Positions 59,041-64,000 of a DNA stretch of 64,000 nt are shown here, piece after piece. The position numbers were made by a program, and so were the translations under genes. How positions within the stretch are numbered: the stretch's first letter is position 1; every line of letters begins with the position of its first letter. The notes beneath the pieces were generated by a model that saw nothing but the letters and a program-made list of their open reading frames with translations, was not told where the DNA came from and made no database searches. Origin of the DNA: Hippophae tibetana (taxonomy: Eukaryota > Streptophyta > Magnoliopsida > Rosales > Elaeagnaceae); NCBI GenBank assembly GCA_037013495.1, contig CM072810.1:111941398-112005397 (forward strand). Direction: 5' to 3'.

Positions 59041-62000
59041 GGACTCTATTCAACCATTCTGGAAGGAGAAATTCCTAGTTGGACTTCCTCCACTCTTAGG
59101 TGAGAAAACCAGAAAAAAAATCCGCGAAACTTATGGGAATCATATCATCCCTTATGATCAACTGACCTACGGTCATCTTATCAGTTTTGCTCAAAACCAG
59201 GGTCTTCAAATTTGTCAATATTTGAAAATCCAAAAACAAATGAAATTGGAACTTAAAATGTCCAAAAGAGAAATTGGATCATTCTGCAAACAGTTTGATA
59301 GTAATCTCTCTATTGAAAAAACCTGTGAGGGAACTTGCAGTAAAACTAAATCAAACCCTTATAAGGAATCAAATAAAACTTATAAGAAATTTTCAAAATC
59401 AAGAAAACCTTTCTTTGAAAAAAGAATGAATTTCTACAAGAAACCTTATAAAAGAAATTTTATTAAGGAATCAAAACAACATAAAAAACCCTTTAAAATT
59501 TTTAAAGAGTTTAAATGTTATAAATGTGGCAAGAAAGGTCACACAGCTAGTTTCTGCAAGATGTCTAAAAAACTCCATGAATTAAAACTTGAAGAAGACA
59601 CCTATGCTAAAATATCTGCCCTAATGGTAGATACATCATCGTCTGAGCCTGACCAATGGTCAAGCGACGAATCTAATCCCCAGGCTGATGGATTTGCAAC
59701 CAGCAATTCGGATTCCTCCATTAAAAATATTAATGTACTAACTAAGGATGAAGATGAACAACTTCAAGAAACAATCCTTAAGTTAAATGATCCATCAATA
59801 ACCAAACTTTACGTAGAATATCTAAGTACATGTTTGGCCAAATCATAATCAATTAAAAAAAAATCTGAACTTCCAAATACCAGCACAGGCTATTACAACC
59901 TCACTGCTGTTCTGGAAAGAAAGAACAAAGCCATCACACCAGAAAGTCAAATTCAAGACTTAAAAATTGAAATCAAAACTATTAAACTGGAACTCCACCA
60001 GCTTAAAGAAAAATTAAAAGAATACGATATTAATTTCAACTACTTAATAATGGTGAAAAAATATCAACTTATGTGAGTGATTCTGATGATGATCTTACTC
60101 CCAATAATCAAGAAATCCAAAATTTGAGAAAAATTACCACCAGGAAATATAAAATCAATATAACATTAATATTCCCTGACGAATCAAAACTAGAAACCAT
60201 TGCCCTATTTGACACAGGGGCTGACCTAAATTGCATCATACCATCAATAGTTCCCAGTAGGTTTTATAAACCAACAGAAGAACGACTTAATTCAGCCAAT
60301 AAATCTCAAATGAGTATTATTGGGAAAACTGAGATATCTATCCAAAAAGGATCATACCTTATCAACAGCCCATTTGTCATAGTATCTGACATAGGCTACT
60401 CGGTTATATTGGGTACTCCCTTTATGGATATCATTACCCCATATTCTGTTAAACATGACAGGATTTCTTTCAAAATTGGAAGAGAGGCCTTCAGCTTCCC
60501 TTTCATTGAAGAACCAAAAACCAGAGATCTTAATCTCATCAAAACATATTCAATCTCTACAAAAGAGATTTATGTTCTTATAAAACATAGAGAAAAGGAC
60601 CTTCTCTATCTCAAAACCAAACTTCAGTCTCATACTGTTGAGAAAGAACTTCAAATCCCAGAGATCAAAGACAAAATCTCTAAATTACAAACATCTTTTG
60701 AGAAAGAGGTTTGCTCTGAATTACCCAGTGCATTATGGGAAAGAAAAGAACATATGGTAGATTTACCATATGAATCATCCTTCAATGAGAAGGATATTCC
60801 TACAAAGGCAAGGCCTATTCAAATGAATGGTGACCTTGAGCAATTCTGTAGAAAGGAAATCGCTGATCTCTTATCTAAGAAACTCATATCAAAATCCAGA
60901 TCGCCGTGGAGCTGTGCGGCCTTCTATGTCAACAAATCTGCTGAGATTGAGAGAGGAACTCCTCGGCTAGTTATCAATTACAAACCTTTGAACCAAGCCT
61001 TAAAATGGATTAGGTACCCTATCCCGAATAAAAAGGACTTACTTCAAAGATTGTATTCATCATCCATATTTTCAAAGATTGATATGAAATCAGGCTTCTG
61101 GCAAATTCAAATCGAGCCTCAACATAGGTACAAAACTGCTTTCACTGTTCCATTCGGACAGTTTGAGTGGAATGTTATGCCATTTGGGCTCAAAAACGCA
61201 CCTTCTGAGTTTCAAAGGATTATGAATGACATATTCAACCCTTACTCAGAATTTTGTATTGTGTACATCGATGATGTACTTGTATTTTCAAAAGATGTCA
61301 GACAACACATCAGACATCTCAAAACTTTCTTCCATATCATCAAGAGAAATGGACTGGCTTTATCAGCCAAGAAAATGACTCTTTTTCAAACAAACATTAG
61401 GTTTCTTGGACACAGTGTATCCAATGGAACAGTAATTCCTATCAATAGATCCCTACAGTTTACAACTAAGTTCCCTGATAGGATTATTGACAAAACCCAG
61501 CTACAACGATTTCTAGGTAGCCTAAATTACGTATTAAGTTTCTGCCCAAATATTAACAAGTTAGCAAAACCTCTACATAATAGGCTTAAGAAAACTCCCG
61601 AGCCTTGGACAGAAGAACATACCAAAATTGTGCAAAAAATTAAAGCACAGGTTCAAAACATTCCCTGTTTACATCTTGCGGATCCTACACTCCCCAAGGT
61701 AGTAGAAACCGATGCCAATGAACTTGGCTATGGTGGGATTTTAAAACAAGTCCAAGATAATAATGAACAAATTGTTCAGTTTGTCTCTGGCCATTGGAAT
61801 GATTGTCAAAAGAATTATTCCACTGTTAAAAAAGAAGTACTATCCATAGTACTTTGTATTTCTAAGTTTCAATCAGATTTATTAAATCAAATTTTTTTAC
61901 TAAGGATTGATTGCAAATCTGCAAAAGAAATTTTATTAAAAGATGTTAAAAATATTGCATCAAAACAAATTTTTGCCAGATGTCAGGCACTACTAAGTAT

Positions 62001-63545
62001 TTTTGATTTTGATATAGAATTTATCAAAGGAGAAGAGAATTCATTACCTGATTTTCTAACCAGAGAGTTTCTTCAAAACAGGTACAACAATGAGCAAGAA
62101 AAAGAAAGGAAAGGAGAAGAGTGAACCTCCAAACCTAACTATTACCAGCCTCTCTTCGGCTAAACCTATCATGACTTGGTCTCAAGTTACTCATAACCAA
62201 TCATCATCTTCCAAACAAACTTTGGAACAACCATCACCTCAACTCACTCCTGAGGATTTAGATTTAAATAATCGCATCCATGAATGGTTGCAAAATATGG
62301 ATTCTGAAAAAATAAGAACTGCATTTCGTTGTATCCCAGAGATTGGGGGACCAACTGTTTCATCAAATTTGGAAATCATGCCTTCCAAACCAAAAACTTT
62401 TTCCCAAAAAATAACTGGAACAATTTCCATTCCAGAAAGAGGAGTTACATCCTCCACTTATTTTCCTCCCAAAGGAGTAGGGGAAGCATTTCTCAAAACA
62501 AAATCATTATCTGAGTATTTTAAGAAATAACGAACTCATGTGGTAACAATTATTGAAAAACAATTTTCCAACCAAAACCCTTACTTGGCCGTTCAAAACT
62601 ATTTTGGCAAAGGGATTTTCTATCGGCCATCGTTATCTTCAAAAACTCCTCAATACTATCAGAGTATTCTGGAAATCACTGGTAGTGTGGAATTCAAACA
62701 TTTCCACTATCCTAAATCAACAGAAGTACAGTTTTCAACTGCCAAACTCCATAAAATCATATCTCCAACAGATTGGGGAAATGAATTATATAAGCAGCTG
62801 ACTTTCCCAGTCAGCGCAACACATTTCATCCCACATTGTACATCATACAATTATTGGGATTATCACCAGGCATGGTTCAATGCTTTCCTCATCCAAAATA
62901 AAGATAACCAACATTCTTGGTTATTTTTCTTTGTTAATAAATCTATTAATCCCAACAGGTTCCCATCTTGGTTTTTACAATGGTGGAAACTATTCGGAAA
63001 CCTTTCATCAATTCTGATCTCACCTGTGAAAGAAAGTTATGAGTCTTTCCAGTTTCATTACAAACCATCCACAGAGGAAGCTAGATTCCCTCATTTGTGC
63101 ATATTTTGTTCAAAATTCTACCTCCTTTGGGTATGTCAATGGATCTTATATCCAGAAACATCGGAGGTAATAACTATCAAACGCTCATTTCAAATCAAAT
63201 GGTGGTCGTCCTTTACGATCCCAAAAACACTCTTATTACCAGCCGTTGAGAAATGGCTAACACAGAAAGGATACAAAGATCACCTAGTGAAGGACATACA
63301 AGCTTCTTCATTATTAATAGCACAGAAGGCGCACACTAACGCCCTAATTGCTCAAGCTAAAACCCAAGAAGAACTCTTGGAAATCATCAAGCAGCTATCA
63401 TCTGGGCAAACATCTCAGACACCAAAAGAAGAGTTACCTGATTCGGATGAAAGACAATCTCCCGATAAAACAGTGACTCCATCACAAGCTTCAGAAGAGG
63501 ATTTAATTGATTTAGAAACTTCAACTGTAGATATGAACTTTTGGA
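58823..63545 (+). mobile_element. Endogenous pararetrovirus (Caulimoviridae, Florendovirus-like), truncated fossil
   Basis: Parts in order: capsid region (about 59040-59850) with FLVGLPPLLGEKTRKKIRE and the zinc knuckle CYKCGKKGHTASFC; aspartic protease with FDTGADLNCI (about 60190-60500); reverse transcriptase (about 60700-61500) with KIDMKSGFWQIQ and IVYIDDVLVFS; RNase H (about 61650-62080); then a second coding region (about 62090-63550) of unknown function, slightly overlapping the first. A downstream unknown ORF2 is the arrangement of florendoviruses. No LTRs or integrase are present, as expected for this family. No movement-protein region or tRNA primer site was found, so the 5' part is missing. 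The rest is well preserved, with about three breaks. Age cannot be dated without LTRs, but the long surviving frames suggest it is not ancient. Confidence 0.9.
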
Positions 63546-63597
63546 TATGAACTCCATTCAAATTGAGACCCAAGTGGATATGAACTCCATTCAAATT
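63543..63597 (-). repeat. 33-bp duplication at the P450/pararetrovirus junction
   Basis: GGATATGAACTCCATTCAAA occurs at 63543 and again at 63576. On the minus strand this doubles the P450 codons for FEWSSYP. It sits exactly where the P450 meets the viral fossil, so it probably arose during the joining. Confidence 0.9.
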
Positions 63598-64000
63598 CTT
63601 GAACCATTCTTGCCAACATAAGATGAAGGTGAACTGTGGCCATACTTAAACCAGGACATATCCTCCTTCCAACTCCAAAAGGCATCATTCTAACCCCTTT
63701 CACACCTGTTATATCTGCCTCATCTCTACCCGAAACAAACCGGTCCGGATCGAACTTCCCTGGGTCGGACCACAATTTTGGATCCAACCCAATACTCGGA
63801 AAGTAAATATCCACATTTGCATCTGTTAGTATGTCATAACCACCAAGTGTAGTTGGTTCAGTCACAGCATGAGTTAGTGAGAAATAAGTTGGTGGATGTA
63901 ATCTCAACACTTCTTTTATAACTGCTTGTAAATAAGGCATTTTCTCAACATCTTTCTCATCCACTTTTCTTTGTTCATTTCCCATGATACCCTTGATCTC
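63543..64000 (-). pseudogene. Cytochrome P450, CYP77A-like, C-terminal part, truncated at its 3' end
   Basis: The minus strand reads into the window in frame (EIKGIMGNEQRKVDEKDVEK). It then shows the K-helix ExxR (KEVLRLHPPTYFSLTHAVTE), the PERF-like region (FDPDRFVSGRDEADITGVKG) and the haem-binding loop PFGVGRRICPG with its cysteine, followed by MATVHLHLMLARMVQEFEW. These match CYP77A proteins, endoplasmic-reticulum monooxygenases of fatty-acid/cutin metabolism; CYP89A is the nearest alternative. The expected last roughly 35 residues (usually ...DFSEKLEFTVVMKNPLRA) are absent. Coding instead runs into a duplicated FEWSSYP, then a short non-P450 tail and a stop inside the viral fossil. The upstream part lies outside the window. 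It is probably dead or altered, though the catalytic core shown is intact. Confidence 0.75.

Noticed and set aside
1-64000. tRNA, rRNA or snoRNA genes
   Set aside because: None seen on either strand by eye; intronic snoRNAs cannot be excluded without a covariance search.

Overview
This is nuclear DNA from a flowering plant, most likely a eudicot. Genes have many short exons and long AT-rich introns. The recognisable proteins are typical plant ones: TH1, MORF1, TMN1, SnRK2, NRPA2, a CYP77A-like P450, an MLO remnant and a plastid-type ferredoxin remnant. There is also a decayed plastid psaA insertion, plant LTR elements, foldback MITEs and a plant pararetrovirus fossil. I cannot fix the family from sequence alone.

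Layout. 0-2 kb: last two exons of the thiamine enzyme TH1 (+). 3.6-5.8 kb: a complete four-exon MORF1-type organellar RNA-editing factor (-). 5.9-8.2 kb: AT-rich spacer. 8.2-9.4 kb: ancient plastid psaA insertion. 9.7-16.4 kb: an MLO pseudogene whose third exon carries a whole-length but broken Ty1/copia element with a 5-bp target duplication. 16.4-21.3 kb: AT-rich repeats with a Ty3/gypsy fragment. 21.3-27.4 kb: a ferredoxin pseudogene split by a second Ty1/copia element. 28.8-33.4 kb: complete TMN1 gene (-, 12 exons including an 18-nt micro-exon). 36.4-40.9 kb: complete subclass I SnRK2 kinase (+, 9 exons). 43.0-56.2 kb: complete RNA polymerase I second-largest subunit NRPA2 (-, 27 exons); its first intron appears to be a minor-class AT-AC intron. 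58.8-63.5 kb: a truncated Florendovirus-like endogenous pararetrovirus. 63.5-64 kb: C-terminal part of a CYP77A-like P450 (-), cut off where it meets the pararetrovirus.

Intact housekeeping genes (editing factor, Golgi/endosomal TMN protein, stress kinase, Pol I subunit) thus alternate with a graveyard of broken genes. Three of these (MLO, ferredoxin, P450) are each interrupted by, or abut, a retroelement or viral fossil. Exon phases of MORF1 (470 aa), TMN1 (588 aa), SnRK2 (352 aa) and NRPA2 (1158 aa) all sum to whole codons in my hand-built models, which supports those structures. The genes share no pathway; the window reads as an ordinary plant chromosome segment with heavy repeat turnover.
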